64,000 nucleotides of DNA from Shewanella olleyana (GCF_023283825.1 NZ_JAKILD010000018.1:1-64000); one strand, 5' to 3'. Counted from the first letter of the stretch, positions 9,698 through 19,754 are shown. The notes: a model not told the origin generated them from the sequence alone. Numbers and translations are program-made.

Positions 9698-11527
9698 ATG
9701 CTGCACACTTGGCGTTGGCTATTTTCGATTGTATTACTCATTTCAATCAATTGTGTGTCATTTACTGCTCTTGCTGCCGACGATATTAACGTCAAAAAAC
9801 TCGCTGAAGCGGAAAAGCGCAGTGAAGCAATTGCAGAAGCCCAAGGCGGGCTCTTACTGGCCCGTGATGGTGAAACGCCCTTATCGACATTAATTGCCAT
9901 TGGCCAAGCCATAGAGGAAAGTGACTGGCAAACTGCCGCAGAATTTGTCGATTTACGTTACCTACCTAAAGGCATCAACGCTGAAGATGGCCCTGATCTG
10001 CTCCGTAAACTCGCCATTTTATGGAACAAACAAAACATCATTGATTTGTCACAAGTGAGCGACCAACCCCAAGGCCATGTTAATGACAAACTACCTAGCT
10101 ATCGCGACTTACTGGGGGTATTAGAAACCAGCACAGGCCCAGTACCAGTTTACATGCAGCATGTCCCAGATGGTAAAGGCGGCAAAATCTGGAAAATATC
10201 TAATGCTACTGTCGCCAAAATTCCCGAGTTATGGGACGAATACGGTTACAGCCCGCAAATAGAAACACTTGCCAATTTCTTACCTGATTTTAAAGCTTTT
10301 CACATGGAAAATTGGCAGCTGCTGATTTTCAGTTTAAGCATCTTATTCGGCTGGATTGGTACCGGCCTTATCAGCCTTGCGGCCATAAGTATTGCCAAGC
10401 ACTTTGAGCCTAAAATTGCTGGGCTAACCCGATTTTGTGGTCGTAGCTTACGTTGGTTTTTATACTTCTCTATGCTGCAATATGTGGCGCTTGCCCTTGG
10501 TTTATCTGTTCGTGCCCGCGTATGGTTTGATAACAGCACCCTACTTTATCTCGCCAACACCATTTTAATTATCGGTTTAGTCGAGCTTTACGCGGCCTAT
10601 AAATCTAAACAACTTCACGACCAAGATAAAAGCTACAGTGTCGCACTGCTAAGACCTATGGTTGCCATTCTTAAAATCGTCATCGTGGTGGTCATTGCAT
10701 TAATGTGGTTTGAAAGTTCAGGCTATAACATGGCAACAATTCTAACTGGATTAGGTGTTGGTAGTTTAGCGATAGCATTAGCAGCGCAAAAACCATTAGA
10801 GAATGTATTTGGTGCGCTGACGTTATACGCCGCAAGGCCAATTAAACCTGGGGACTTTTGTCGCTTTGGCGCGACCTTGGGAGTGGTTGAAGAGATAGGT
10901 TTGCGTTCGACTCGAATTCGAAAGCTCGATCGCACCGTAGTGCACATTCCTAACTCAGTTTTTTCTTCTCAAGAATTAGAAAATTTCTCGGTAATCGATC
11001 GCCGCCGCTATAAGCATGATTTACGCATCAGCCTCGACACCAGTAAAGAACAGCTGCAAATGTTATTGATGGAGCTACGTAAACTACTGTTATCACATCC
11101 AAGAGTACTAGAAGTAGCGCAGCGAGCACGATTCTTAGCCATTGAGCGTGATGCGTTTGTCGTCAACGTGAATGCTTATATTGATACTGGTGATATTAAC
11201 GAATACTTTGGTATCGCAGAAGATTTAAACTTCCACTTACTCAACATCATGAAGCAACTGGACATTCAAATTGCTCCAGTAGGTCAAAGTGTTGTGCTGC
11301 AAAATGCCACCCCACCCGATCTGGAAGTGCAGCAACGCGCCGAGCAAACCATACGTCAACTCATTGATGAAGATGAATTGCCGTTTCCTAATTACAGTGA
11401 AGATACCCGCGAAGCCTTTAAAGACAGCGTATCGTATCCACCCATTGGCAGCGTGACTAAGCCTAAAGATGTGCTTAAATCACCAGAAGAGTTAGCTGAG
11501 GACGCTGAAGTAGAAGCAAAATCTTAA
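9698..11527 (+). CDS. MscS family mechanosensitive channel
   Basis: 609 residues. Signal peptide (1-27, SFTALAA), then about 175 periplasmic residues, then several membrane helices from about 205. The pore helix and hinge read LTGLGVGSLAIALAAQKPLENVFG (about 350-373), the MscS hallmark. A beta domain (FCRFGATLGVVEEIGLRSTRIR) and the cytoplasmic cage follow. The family releases solutes on hypo-osmotic shock. Larger than E. coli MscS (286 residues), closer to the multi-domain YnaI/YbdG-like group. The C-terminus is acidic. Followed by a bidirectional terminator. Confidence 0.93.
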   Translation: MLHTWRWLFSIVLLISINCVSFTALAADDINVKKLAEAEKRSEAIAEAQGGLLLARDGETPLSTLIAIGQAIEESDWQTAAEFVDLRYLPKGINAEDGPDLLRKLAILWNKQNIIDLSQVSDQPQGHVNDKLPSYRDLLGVLETSTGPVPVYMQHVPDGKGGKIWKISNATVAKIPELWDEYGYSPQIETLANFLPDFKAFHMENWQLLIFSLSILFGWIGTGLISLAAISIAKHFEPKIAGLTRFCGRSLRWFLYFSMLQYVALALGLSVRARVWFDNSTLLYLANTILIIGLVELYAAYKSKQLHDQDKSYSVALLRPMVAILKIVIVVVIALMWFESSGYNMATILTGLGVGSLAIALAAQKPLENVFGALTLYAARPIKPGDFCRFGATLGVVEEIGLRSTRIRKLDRTVVHIPNSVFSSQELENFSVIDRRRYKHDLRISLDTSKEQLQMLLMELRKLLLSHPRVLEVAQRARFLAIERDAFVVNVNAYIDTGDINEYFGIAEDLNFHLLNIMKQLDIQIAPVGQSVVLQNATPPDLEVQQRAEQTIRQLIDEDELPFPNYSEDTREAFKDSVSYPPIGSVTKPKDVLKSPEELAEDAEVEAKS

Positions 11528-11533
11528 GCAGGT

Positions 11534-11575
11534 TTTGTTGAATAAATTTGTTGAATAAATTTGTTGAATAAAATC
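11534..11575. repeat. Short tandem repeat after the MscS gene
   Basis: Three consecutive copies of a TTTGTTGAATAAA-like unit of 13 bases between the channel stop codon and its terminator. No function assigned. Confidence 0.7.
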
Positions 11576-11576
11576 A

Positions 11577-11605
11577 TAAAAAACCAAGCAAATGCTTGGC
11601 TTTTT
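11577..11605. terminator. Bidirectional terminator
   Basis: CCAAGCA and TGCTTGG (11584-11599), with A-rich sequence before and CTTTTT after. It serves the plus-strand channel gene and the convergent minus-strand gene at 11624. Confidence 0.85.
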
Positions 11606-11623
11606 ATATTGAATCATCACAAC

Positions 11624-11884
11624 TTAGTTCAATAGCGGATGCTCAGGCGGTAATTGCTTCGAGATCCACAAAACCAACTTATGCTTACGATTAGGGCCGT
11701 CATCTTTATCTTCCGCTAATCCTTGGATCAAGCCGTCTTGTACCAGTAAACGATAAATACACTCCACTTTATCCTTTGGAGAAATACCTTCGCCAAAATT
11801 CTTAAAACCTCTTTTTCTTGCATAAGCTTCACCAATTTCCATGGCAAGTTTTAGCAATTTTGTATCATTTTTTCCTGGTTTCAT
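11624..11884 (-). CDS. Small conserved protein, DUF5062-like
   Basis: 86 residues, starting MKPGKNDTKLLK. The pattern ALEIGEAYARKRGFKNF ... PKDKVECIYRLLVQDGLIQ ... KHKLVLWISKQLPPEHPLL resembles the DUF5062 family of Vibrio/Shewanella relatives; the assignment is from memory. All-helical and cytoplasmic in appearance; function unknown. The frame extends to a TTG at 11896, but GGAG sits 7 bases before the ATG at 11884, so the shorter form is preferred. Confidence 0.75.
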   Translation of the reverse strand: MKPGKNDTKLLKLAMEIGEAYARKRGFKNFGEGISPKDKVECIYRLLVQDGLIQGLAEDKDDGPNRKHKLVLWISKQLPPEHPLLN

Positions 11885-12057
11885 TCTGAGCTCCAACGGG
11901 GTTCAATGTTTTCAAATTACGCTAATTGGTTTAAAACTCAATGGCTTTCCCGCCAGACTTGAGAACTATTTCACTTATTAGTGAGTTAGCCATACAATTT
12001 ACCCAGTGCTGCACCTTTATCAGCATGTTAAAGATGAAATTGAGATAACTGATACCA

Positions 12058-13197
12058 ATGAATACTGATGCCTTTGAAGTTAACCCACAACTGCTTGAGC
12101 AAATTAAGCGGCAAACTCGTGCCACTGACATTACTCACGTCGAACTAATCCAATCACTTTGGAGTGGTTACGGAGAATTATTCAGAGCTCACTTATCAGG
12201 TTCAACCTATCACAGCGTCATTGTTAAACACATCAACTTACCTGTGATGGATTCAAACGATAACACTGCTGCTCAATCACACCCTAAAGGTTGGAATACA
12301 GCCCTTTCTCATCAGCGCAAGATAAAATCATATCAAGTAGAGTTTCATTGGTATCAAGATTACGCCAACCAATGTAGCCAAGATAATCGGGTACCTAAAT
12401 GTTTATACCTTGAACAAAACGGCGATGACTGTTTATTGATTCTTGAGGACTTAGCCACTGTTGGTTTTAGCAAAGTGCTCACCCGTGCTGATGATGTCGC
12501 TATTAAAGCTTGCCTTAAATGGCTGGGGCAGTTTCATGGCCAATTCTTATTCCAAAACTCTGCTACAAAACCTCAACAGCAGCAAACTGACAGCATAAAT
12601 CAGACCAGTAACAAAAACAGTAACCAGAGCAGCAACAAGAGCAGAAAAGTAAGTAACCACTTACACACTAAGCTCTGGCAACAAGGTACTTATTGGCACC
12701 TTGATACCCGCCCTGACGAACTAGCAGCTCTCGAAGATTCACGCCTCAAAGCCGCAGCACAACAAATAGATGCAGCGCTCAGTAATGCTCCATTTCAAAC
12801 CTTAGTCCATGGTGATGCCAAGCTAGCTAATTTTTGCTTTACCGAAAACCATCAACAAGCAGCTGCGGTAGATTTTCAATATGTTGGTCAAGGCTGCGGT
12901 ATGAAAGATGTGGCATTATTGCTGAGCAGCGTGATGAATTTTTCAGAAGGTGAAGCGCAAATTACACAATGGCTTGATTATTACTTTAACGAGTTAATGA
13001 ATAGCACCAAGCACCATCACCCCCACATTTGTACAGATAAATTAGTGCAAACATGGCGGCCATTATATTCAATCGCTTGGGCCGACTTTCAGCGGTTTGT
13101 AAAAGGCTGGAGCCCCAACCACTTTAAGATTAACCCATATACCGAAGCGTTAACTGCTAAGGCACTGGAGCAGCTTAAGGGCAAACAGTGGCTGTAA
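12058..13197 (+). CDS. Phosphotransferase (APH / ecdysteroid-kinase-like fold)
   Basis: 379 residues. The kinase catalytic loop is LVHGDAKLANFCF (about 250-262) and the metal-binding segment is AVDFQYVGQGCGMKDVALLL (about 272), both in the aminoglycoside phosphotransferase/CHK-like pattern. An N-lobe LILEDLATVGF lies near 130. Residues about 178-200 form a Gln/Asn/Ser-rich insertion with low-complexity codons. Small-molecule phosphorylation is likely; no evidence ties it to antibiotic resistance. Monocistronic. Confidence 0.78.
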   Translation: MNTDAFEVNPQLLEQIKRQTRATDITHVELIQSLWSGYGELFRAHLSGSTYHSVIVKHINLPVMDSNDNTAAQSHPKGWNTALSHQRKIKSYQVEFHWYQDYANQCSQDNRVPKCLYLEQNGDDCLLILEDLATVGFSKVLTRADDVAIKACLKWLGQFHGQFLFQNSATKPQQQQTDSINQTSNKNSNQSSNKSRKVSNHLHTKLWQQGTYWHLDTRPDELAALEDSRLKAAAQQIDAALSNAPFQTLVHGDAKLANFCFTENHQQAAAVDFQYVGQGCGMKDVALLLSSVMNFSEGEAQITQWLDYYFNELMNSTKHHHPHICTDKLVQTWRPLYSIAWADFQRFVKGWSPNHFKINPYTEALTAKALEQLKGKQWL

Positions 13198-13471
13198 GAC
13201 AATAATTAAAAGATACGCTTAAGTATTTCTACAACAGCAAGGGAATACTCTTTACTTAAGCGACTATATCGCTGACAACAAACCTCCAACAGCTGATCAC
13301 TCTCGAGCTCTTTTTTACATCCCCAATTAGTCTGTTTTTACTTCCTTTTACACTTTGAGTGGTTACAAACTAACCATAAATTGGTATAAGTAAATACTAA
13401 TAAAACGCAATCGCGATTAGCTGTTACCGAATGCATGAAGCATAACACTGGGTTTTCAATGGAATGTGATA

Positions 13472-16400
13472 ATGAAAAACGAGATTTTTTTCTTTGGTGA
13501 ATGGCAGGTTGATCCCAATAGCAATAGCGTAAACCTTGGTAAAAAAACAAAACAGCTTGAACCTAAAGCTATGGATGTATTGGTTTTATTATGCCGACGA
13601 AGCGGTGAAGTACTCAGCGCAGACGATATCGTCAATCACTGTTGGCCTGATACCGATATTGGCGATAACCCACTGCACAAAATCATCAATCAATTACGCC
13701 GAGCATTCGAAGATAAAGCCACATCACCACGTTATATTGAAACCATTCGTAAGCGGGGCTACCGCACCCTCGCCGATGTTAATTTTCCCATAGGTCATGA
13801 AACTGCTGCAGCTCATCAGCAGTGGAATGCTGGCTCACCTTTCCCTGGTCTTCAGGCCTACTCAGAAGACTTTTATGAGGTCTTTTTTGGCCGCAGTAAA
13901 CAAATTAGCGTGCTACTTGAGCGTATTAGCCAGCAAGTTAAATTCGGTCGTGGTTTTTGTTTATTACTCGGCCCGAGCGGCAGTGGAAAATCATCGTTAA
14001 TCAATGCAGGTATTATTCCTAATCTTACCGTAGGTTCAGGGTATAACGGGGTGCATGTAGTCGCTTACAGCAGCCTAGACTTTGCCGACGTCGCTAAATC
14101 ACAACTCTTTATCGAACTTGCAGGAGCGATGCTCGATTGGGAAGTTAATGACCAACCAGTGTTTGACGGCGACAGTGCGGATTCGCTATCCCACCGACTC
14201 ATTACAGAACCACAAGTAATTGTTCATCAATGCAAGCAAGCCATTAAAGCTAATCGTCAACTTCACACTCATTTTGCCTTGTTTATCGATCGTCTAGAAG
14301 TGTTATTGTCTTCACCGCTTTTTACCCATGAACAGCGTTCTGCTTTTGTTAGCATACTCGAACAACTCGCCAATTCTGGCTGTATTATTGTATTAAGTGC
14401 TTGTCGTAATGAGTTCTACCCATTACTTGTTGGCTACCCTAGTTTAATGACAGGAAAGGGCCAAGGGGCGCATTTTGATCTATCGCCACCGACTCGTAGC
14501 GAATTGCTGCAAATGATCCGTTTGCCTGCTATTGCGGCTAATTTAACTTGGACTAGCGATCCTGATACTGCAACACCTTTAGATGAAATTCTCTGCGCAG
14601 AAGCCGCCAGTAACCCCGACGCACTGCCGATGCTGCAATACATGCTGCAAGCACTTTATTTAAAGCGCAGTAAAGACAACCAATTGCTGTTTAGCGTGTA
14701 TCAAGAGTTAGGCGGCATTGAAGGGGCGATTGGCAAAAATGCCGAAGATGCTATTGCTGAGCTAAGCCCCCAGCAAAAAGCCAGTCTGCCCCATGTATTT
14801 TCACTGCTAGTGACGCTAAGGGAAGACGAGTCATCAATCACTAGTCGCACTGCGCGCTGGGCACAGCTTCACACTAAAGAAGAACGCACCCTGACTCAGG
14901 CGATGATTAACAGTCGCTTGTTCGTGTCCAATCTGCAAAACGGCGAACCCTGCTTCAGCATTGCCCACGAAGCGCTACTGCGCCGCTGGCCAAGGGCAAC
15001 CTCATGGATAGCTGAGCATAACCAAAGTTTGCGAATTAAAAGCAGACTCCATCATTTATCCACCCGCTGGTTACAAGAAAACAAAAACCATGCTTACTTG
15101 CTGGCTGACGGTAAACCACTCAGAGAAGCCAAGTCACTCAAAAACAATCCCTTGTTCGAGCTTGAGCCTGAAGAAATTGAATTAATTACTGCATCGAGTA
15201 AGCACGAAAAAATCAAACGCTGGCAAAAAACCTTCACCATTTCGTTACTCTTTTTCCTCACGATCACCTCGATTTTAGCCAGCGTTAAAAGCTTCGAAGC
15301 TGAGAGGATGGCCCAACAAAAAAGGCAAGCAGCGGAAGACCTTCTCGGCTTTATGGTCGGTGATTTCGCAGACAAAATGCGTGGCATTGGTCGCATGGAT
15401 TTACTGGATGGTATCAACAATAAAGCACTGGAATATTTCAGTGACGCTTCGAACCCAAGCGATACTAACTTAAGCTTTGAAGCCCGTTTTCAACACGGAC
15501 AAACCTTAGAAGCCATGGGTGAAGTCGCCTACTCACGGGGTAAAACTATCGAAGCAAAAGAAGCCTTATTAGCTTCTAGAGAAAAGCTCACCGCATTATT
15601 AATTGAACAACCTGAACATTTCGAACTACTTAAAACCTTAGGGGCAAATGCGTTCTGGTTAGGACAGTTGGACTACGATCAAAGTGATTGGCAAGCAGCT
15701 AAATCATGGTTTGAACAATACTTAGCATACAGCCAGACCATGTATCGCTTAGCGCCAGATGATCATGAAGCTCTAATGGAGCTTTCCTATGCATATAATT
15801 CGCTAGGTTCAATCTCAAGTAAGCAACAAAAATTTGATATGGCCAAAAGCTCTTTTGAGCAATCCTTAGCATTAAAGCAAAAAGCTTTGTCAGCAAAACC
15901 TAATAATGCTCAACTGATGGCAGATATTGCAGATACCCGCTCTTGGCTCGCAAATGCCGTAATAGCACAAGGAGATGTAAATAACGCTATTAGATTACAC
16001 GAAAAACTGCAGTTGGAGCTATTGAGCTCATCTACTGAACTAACCCCTTATGCGCTTGATCGATTATTTTCTAGCTATCAAATACATTCCAATTTATTAC
16101 GTTATCAAAATCAACGGCAACAAGCTTTCGAGATCACTCAATTAGGGCTCGCTGCGATTAATAAAGCATTAACTCAGGATCCTCTAAATGAGCAATGGCA
16201 AATAGACCAATTTAATTCAATGTTTAGGTTACTAGAGGTGGTGGATGAGCAAAGTAAAAAAATTCTTAATTATGATATTGATTCTTTAGCATTATCACTA
16301 ATAGATAATAAGTCATTAAAAAACTCATCTAAAAAGCAATTCCTATGGGCGAAATATTACCTTTCATCTGCAAGGTACTTTTTCAATCACAACCAATATA

Positions 16401-16729
16401 GTAAAAGTAATGAATATGCTGTAATCGCTGAAGATTTATTCTATGACATTGCTAATAGGCATACCCAAAATGTCACTTATAAAGCATTACTGTCTTCTAG
16501 CCAGTTACTTATTTATTCAAATTCAGCTTCTGTTAACCCCAAAATAGCTAAAACCTCTCTCTGTACTGAGACGAAATATAGATTAGAGGTCGTAACAGAA
16601 ACAAACAGAAGTCCTATATTCACGATACCTTACCTTAAAGCATTGCAATGCTTAGGAGAGTTACCTACAGAATCTCAACTAATTAATACTGTTGTTCAAG
16701 CTGGAATAAACCTTACAAATGTTCACTAA
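13472..16729 (+). CDS. Winged-helix / STAND NTPase / TPR membrane regulator
   Basis: 1085 residues in three parts. (1) An OmpR/CadC-type winged-helix DNA-binding domain, about 4-95 (LEPKAMDVLVLLCRRSGEVLS ... YIETIRKRGYRTL). (2) An NTPase of the nSTAND1 type, about 115-530, with P-loop GPSGSGKSS near 168-176, a Walker B-like HFALFIDRLEVLL and the downstream SACRNEFYPLL. (3) One membrane helix at about 587-605, then tetratricopeptide-like helical repeats to the end. Such proteins sense a signal on one side of the membrane and act on DNA on the other, but the signal is unknown. GGA lies 8 bases before the ATG at 13472; an in-frame GTG at 13466 is possible. The last 400 bases are more AT-rich. 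Followed after 15 bases by the small gene at 16745. Confidence 0.85.
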   Translation: MKNEIFFFGEWQVDPNSNSVNLGKKTKQLEPKAMDVLVLLCRRSGEVLSADDIVNHCWPDTDIGDNPLHKIINQLRRAFEDKATSPRYIETIRKRGYRTLADVNFPIGHETAAAHQQWNAGSPFPGLQAYSEDFYEVFFGRSKQISVLLERISQQVKFGRGFCLLLGPSGSGKSSLINAGIIPNLTVGSGYNGVHVVAYSSLDFADVAKSQLFIELAGAMLDWEVNDQPVFDGDSADSLSHRLITEPQVIVHQCKQAIKANRQLHTHFALFIDRLEVLLSSPLFTHEQRSAFVSILEQLANSGCIIVLSACRNEFYPLLVGYPSLMTGKGQGAHFDLSPPTRSELLQMIRLPAIAANLTWTSDPDTATPLDEILCAEAASNPDALPMLQYMLQALYLKRSKDNQLLFSVYQELGGIEGAIGKNAEDAIAELSPQQKASLPHVFSLLVTLREDESSITSRTARWAQLHTKEERTLTQAMINSRLFVSNLQNGEPCFSIAHEALLRRWPRATSWIAEHNQSLRIKSRLHHLSTRWLQENKNHAYLLADGKPLREAKSLKNNPLFELEPEEIELITASSKHEKIKRWQKTFTISLLFFLTITSILASVKSFEAERMAQQKRQAAEDLLGFMVGDFADKMRGIGRMDLLDGINNKALEYFSDASNPSDTNLSFEARFQHGQTLEAMGEVAYSRGKTIEAKEALLASREKLTALLIEQPEHFELLKTLGANAFWLGQLDYDQSDWQAAKSWFEQYLAYSQTMYRLAPDDHEALMELSYAYNSLGSISSKQQKFDMAKSSFEQSLALKQKALSAKPNNAQLMADIADTRSWLANAVIAQGDVNNAIRLHEKLQLELLSSSTELTPYALDRLFSSYQIHSNLLRYQNQRQQAFEITQLGLAAINKALTQDPLNEQWQIDQFNSMFRLLEVVDEQSKKILNYDIDSLALSLIDNKSLKNSSKKQFLWAKYYLSSARYFFNHNQYSKSNEYAVIAEDLFYDIANRHTQNVTYKALLSSSQLLIYSNSASVNPKIAKTSLCTETKYRLEVVTETNRSPIFTIPYLKALQCLGELPTESQLINTVVQAGINLTNVH

Positions 16730-16744
16730 ACGAATGGAGTCATC

Positions 16745-17125
16745 ATGTTAAATATCACAGGCAAGGCCACCTTTATCACTGTAACCGTCACAATTGATAA
16801 AAATGAAGTACCGACATTTTCATACAGTAATGAAACTGGATCTGTAGAAGTTTCTGGCGAAAGTACCATTACCTATTTATTAGATGACCTTACAGACAAA
16901 GGATTAAAATTTGTTGGCGCAGCCTTTGAAACCCCTTTTGATGGCGTAGTTGATGCCGTCACTACGAGTAATGATGGTCAAATAATTCAGTTAATGGACT
17001 TGGATAAAGTAGTCGGCACCACCAAGTTTCAATTCGTGTTAACTAACACGGATAACTCCTTACTTCTCCTTAGTGAGGACCCTCAAGTCATTAACAAGGG
17101 GCAAGGCAGTGTAGAAAATTGTTAA
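16745..17125 (+). CDS. Small beta-rich protein, partner of the STAND regulator (possibly DP-EP/DUF1888)
   Basis: 126 residues, no signal peptide, no Cys until the C-terminal Cys126. Alternating hydrophobic pattern ([21 protein letters not shown] ... [20 protein letters not shown]) suggests a beta-sandwich. It loosely recalls the DP-EP (DUF1888) family known from Shewanella; I could not confirm this. GGAG sits 6 bases before the ATG. It follows the STAND gene by only 15 bases, so the two are probably co-transcribed and may act together as sensor and ligand or effector. Confidence 0.65.
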   Translation: MLNITGKATFITVTVTIDKNEVPTFSYSNETGSVEVSGESTITYLLDDLTDKGLKFVGAAFETPFDGVVDAVTTSNDGQIIQLMDLDKVVGTTKFQFVLTNTDNSLLLLSEDPQVINKGQGSVENC

Positions 17126-17267
17126 TGGTGAAGAATTTAAAAATAATTAATTCAACATCTTAAATCGGAAGGTTAGCGAAAGGTTGTAGTAAACAGAGTT
17201 CGATAGAGTAATCACTAGAAAACGCAATCACTGCGGCGATATTAACTTTCTAGTAAGGATACTCGTT

Positions 17268-18506
17268 ATGTTAGAACTCACTTCCACTGCTGAGAATCAA
17301 TTAACCCAAATTTCTCAAGTGAATATGGACATGTTCATTGGCGGCACTAAGACGGGCAATAACAATTGCCAATTTGGCGTCAATGAACTTCCTCAGAGTA
17401 CTAACTCTTTAAAACTTGAACCACAATTTTTATCAAACAATTTAGCCAATCACACTATCAGTAATCGCACTATTAGTAATCAGGCTTTTAGTAATCACAC
17501 TACCGTCCATACTAATACTAATAACAGTGCTAATACCGGTGCGAATAAGGCTGATAGCAATCAAGTCAATACAGATGTTAACGCTATAGAAACTAAACTC
17601 GGTGGTAACGCCCTCAGCTCATTATCCACTTTAGTTGAACACATGATGGAAGTGATGATTGTTGTCGATGAGTTTGGCAATATTCAAATGGCAAATCGAC
17701 ACGCTGTTTCCTTACTGCTTGATTGTGATAAAAGCTCAGCAAACTCTTTAATTGGTCAGCGCTGGCAGTCTTATTTGTGTGAACCGCAAAAGTCGCACTA
17801 TCAACAAATGATCCTTGAATCTAGATTAGAGCCCAGACCGCTGAATCACTTACCTAATGAAACGACACTTAACATGTCAAATGGCCAAACTATTGATGTG
17901 GAAATGTCTGTCACCCATTTTCCGATGTCTGAGCCTTTATTTGGCATCATCATCAGAGATTTAAGTAAGTATCGCGCTGAGTATCAGCAGCTATATAAAT
18001 GGGCATCGACCGACTGCTTAACTAACTTGTCTAACCGCCGTGTATTTGATGCAGACTTAAAGCACCATTGGAAAACATGCATTGAACAAGGCGATCCAAT
18101 CAGTGTGCTTATTATCGATATTGATCATTTTAAAAATTTCAATGATAACCATGGTCATGTGATGGGCGACCGCTGTTTACAAAAAATTGCTGCAGCCATA
18201 CAGGCTTCATTACCCAACGAAGATTGCACAGCAGCTAGGTACGGTGGTGAAGAATTTGCGTTAGTCATGCCAAATTGTGACAACTCAGAGGTACAAGCCA
18301 CCGCTCAGGTTATTCAGCAAAATATTAATGCTTTGACCTATATGGATATAGGCCTAGATATATCGGTATCAGTGAGTGTGAGTCAGGGACATGCCAGTGA
18401 AATAAATGGTCAATTCAGGACTGCTAACGCGCTACTTTGCGCTGCAGATACGGCGCTTTATCGTGCTAAAGCTGATGGGAGAAACCGAATTAATACCTGC
18501 TGTTAA
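17268..18506 (+). CDS. Diguanylate cyclase with PAS domain
   Basis: 412 residues. The first 110 are low-complexity, rich in Asn/Thr/Ser, with degenerate NHT/SNRTIS repeats. A PAS domain follows at about 118-235 (VEHMMEVMIVVDEFGNIQMANRHA), then a GGDEF domain from about 250, with the active-site GGEEF near 325. The usual RxxD inhibitory site five residues before it is absent (NEDC). It should make cyclic di-GMP in the cytoplasm in response to a PAS-bound cue. No membrane segment. AAGGA precedes the ATG at good spacing. Confidence 0.9.
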   Translation: MLELTSTAENQLTQISQVNMDMFIGGTKTGNNNCQFGVNELPQSTNSLKLEPQFLSNNLANHTISNRTISNQAFSNHTTVHTNTNNSANTGANKADSNQVNTDVNAIETKLGGNALSSLSTLVEHMMEVMIVVDEFGNIQMANRHAVSLLLDCDKSSANSLIGQRWQSYLCEPQKSHYQQMILESRLEPRPLNHLPNETTLNMSNGQTIDVEMSVTHFPMSEPLFGIIIRDLSKYRAEYQQLYKWASTDCLTNLSNRRVFDADLKHHWKTCIEQGDPISVLIIDIDHFKNFNDNHGHVMGDRCLQKIAAAIQASLPNEDCTAARYGGEEFALVMPNCDNSEVQATAQVIQQNINALTYMDIGLDISVSVSVSQGHASEINGQFRTANALLCAADTALYRAKADGRNRINTCC

Positions 18507-18510
18507 CCTG

Positions 18511-18543
18511 ATGGTCATTTGTTTGATTGATAATGACCATTTT
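18511..18543 (+). terminator. Hairpin after the PAS-GGDEF gene
   Basis: ATGGTCATT and AATGACCAT (18511-18540) with a 12-base loop, then only three T. A weak terminator. Confidence 0.5.
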
Positions 18544-18585
18544 GTACTTGTCAGTAGATGAAGGATTTTCAATAGTTCCTCCATT

Positions 18586-18636
18586 CACCATGGGTTGAAT
18601 AATTTTAATTCAATGGCTTTGGCCCATGGTGCTTTT
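18586..18636 (+). terminator. Long interrupted hairpin
   Basis: CACCATGGG-TTGAATT pairs with AATTCAA-CCCATGGTG (18586-18631), with a bulge on the right arm, followed by CTTTT. Either a second terminator for the cyclase gene or an mRNA end structure between convergent genes. Confidence 0.5.
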
Positions 18637-18708
18637 ACTTCATACAAGCACATACTCAAAATAATAAAGGCTTTAAAAAATAGCTTTGTATAAAGCCTAT
18701 AAAAGTCA

Positions 18709-18978
18709 CTACAGAGAAATAACCTGCTGATAATTCCCGCTATGCTCTAAGCCGCACATTTCATCATAAGCTGTTTGATACTCAAGATTCGCCACCGAGT
18801 AGTCATGACTTTTTAGCAGTGCTTTCGCTTCAACAATTGAATGTACGCATTCTCCTGCAGCTTCACCATTGAGCCCAGCAAAATTATCATTGGCATCAGT
18901 CAGCCCAACTAAGTAATGGGTTGCATCAGCAATTCCAATAATCGTTGCCATATGTCCAGATTGATTAACATTATCCAT
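18709..18978 (-). CDS. Small protein, DUF6482-like
   Basis: 89 residues. The pattern THYLVGLTDANDNF ... CVHSIVEAKALLKSHDYSVANLEYQTAYDEMCGLE resembles the C-terminal consensus I recall for DUF6482 (ending in SAYDEM-G). Cytoplasmic, no motif of known function. AAGGTG lies 9 bases before the ATG. Confidence 0.6.
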   Translation of the reverse strand: MDNVNQSGHMATIIGIADATHYLVGLTDANDNFAGLNGEAAGECVHSIVEAKALLKSHDYSVANLEYQTAYDEMCGLEHSGNYQQVISL

Positions 18979-19167
18979 TTCTAAGCACCTTTTAACTGAT
19001 TCTTTGATTGCAGATAAAATGTACTACGATAGATATTCGTAAACGGTTCAATACCCGCAACCATGTAGAGTGAACTCATAGAAAGAAAATAATAGATATA
19101 TCGGCATAATTGGTTCACATTAAGTATATAAACTTAATTTAAATAAACAGGTTAATAAGAGGACATC

Positions 19168-19545
19168 ATGGATTGGTATATCAAGGTACTGAAGAATTAC
19201 ATTAACTTTAAAGATCGCGCTCGTCGTAAAGAATACTGGTTCTTCGTTTTATTCAATGTGATTGCTGGGATTGTCTTAGGGATAGTGGACAACATGACCG
19301 GCACATTGAACCAAGAAACGGGTTACGGTCTATTAAGCGGCATATATTCATTATTAGTCTTTTTGCCTGCGCTAGGGGTCAGTGTACGTCGCTTACATGA
19401 TACTGATAGAAGCGGATGGTGGATTTTAATCGCATTAATCCCAATTGTCGGTGCACTGATATTATTGTACTTCTTTGTCTCAGACAGTCAGGACGAAACC
19501 AACCGGTTTGGGCCTAACCCAAAAGGAAATGAAGTCGAAATTTAA
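19168..19545 (+). CDS. DUF805 inner-membrane protein (YhaH/YhaI-like)
   Basis: 125 residues. N-terminal WYIKVLKNYINFKDRARRKEYWFFVLFN, then three or four membrane helices and the DUF805 signature SVRRLHDTDRSGWWILI, ending in a short polar tail GPNPKG. Function of the family is not established. AGAGGA at correct spacing supports the start. Own terminator downstream. Confidence 0.93.
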   Translation: MDWYIKVLKNYINFKDRARRKEYWFFVLFNVIAGIVLGIVDNMTGTLNQETGYGLLSGIYSLLVFLPALGVSVRRLHDTDRSGWWILIALIPIVGALILLYFFVSDSQDETNRFGPNPKGNEVEI

Positions 19546-19555
19546 TTGCCATTAA

Positions 19556-19602
19556 AGCCGTGCTGATAAAGTTATCTGTAACTTTTTTCGCACGGCTTTT
19601 TT
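19556..19602 (+). terminator. Terminator of the DUF805 gene
   Basis: AGCCGTGC (19556-19563) pairs with GCACGGCT (19590-19597), enclosing a second AAAGTTA/TAACTTT stem; followed by six T. Confidence 0.88.
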
Positions 19603-19754
19603 ATGCAGTTATTCCCGTCTGGCTAAATTTAGCGCAACTAACTTACTCGCTATAAAACTGTGATCTACACCTCTTGAGTCATCTCATCATATCCCGCATG
19701 CTAACTGCCCTTTTTGAGGAATGAATCCTGTTATAAACAGGCGTTTTCAAAAAG

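Noticed and set aside
12058..13197. Aminoglycoside resistance gene
   Set aside because: Only the general kinase fold is supported; sequence context and the inserted Gln/Asn region give no link to resistance.
13338..13550. Minus-strand frame of 70 codons before the STAND gene
   Set aside because: Overlaps the start of the well-supported gene at 13472; no family or start signal.
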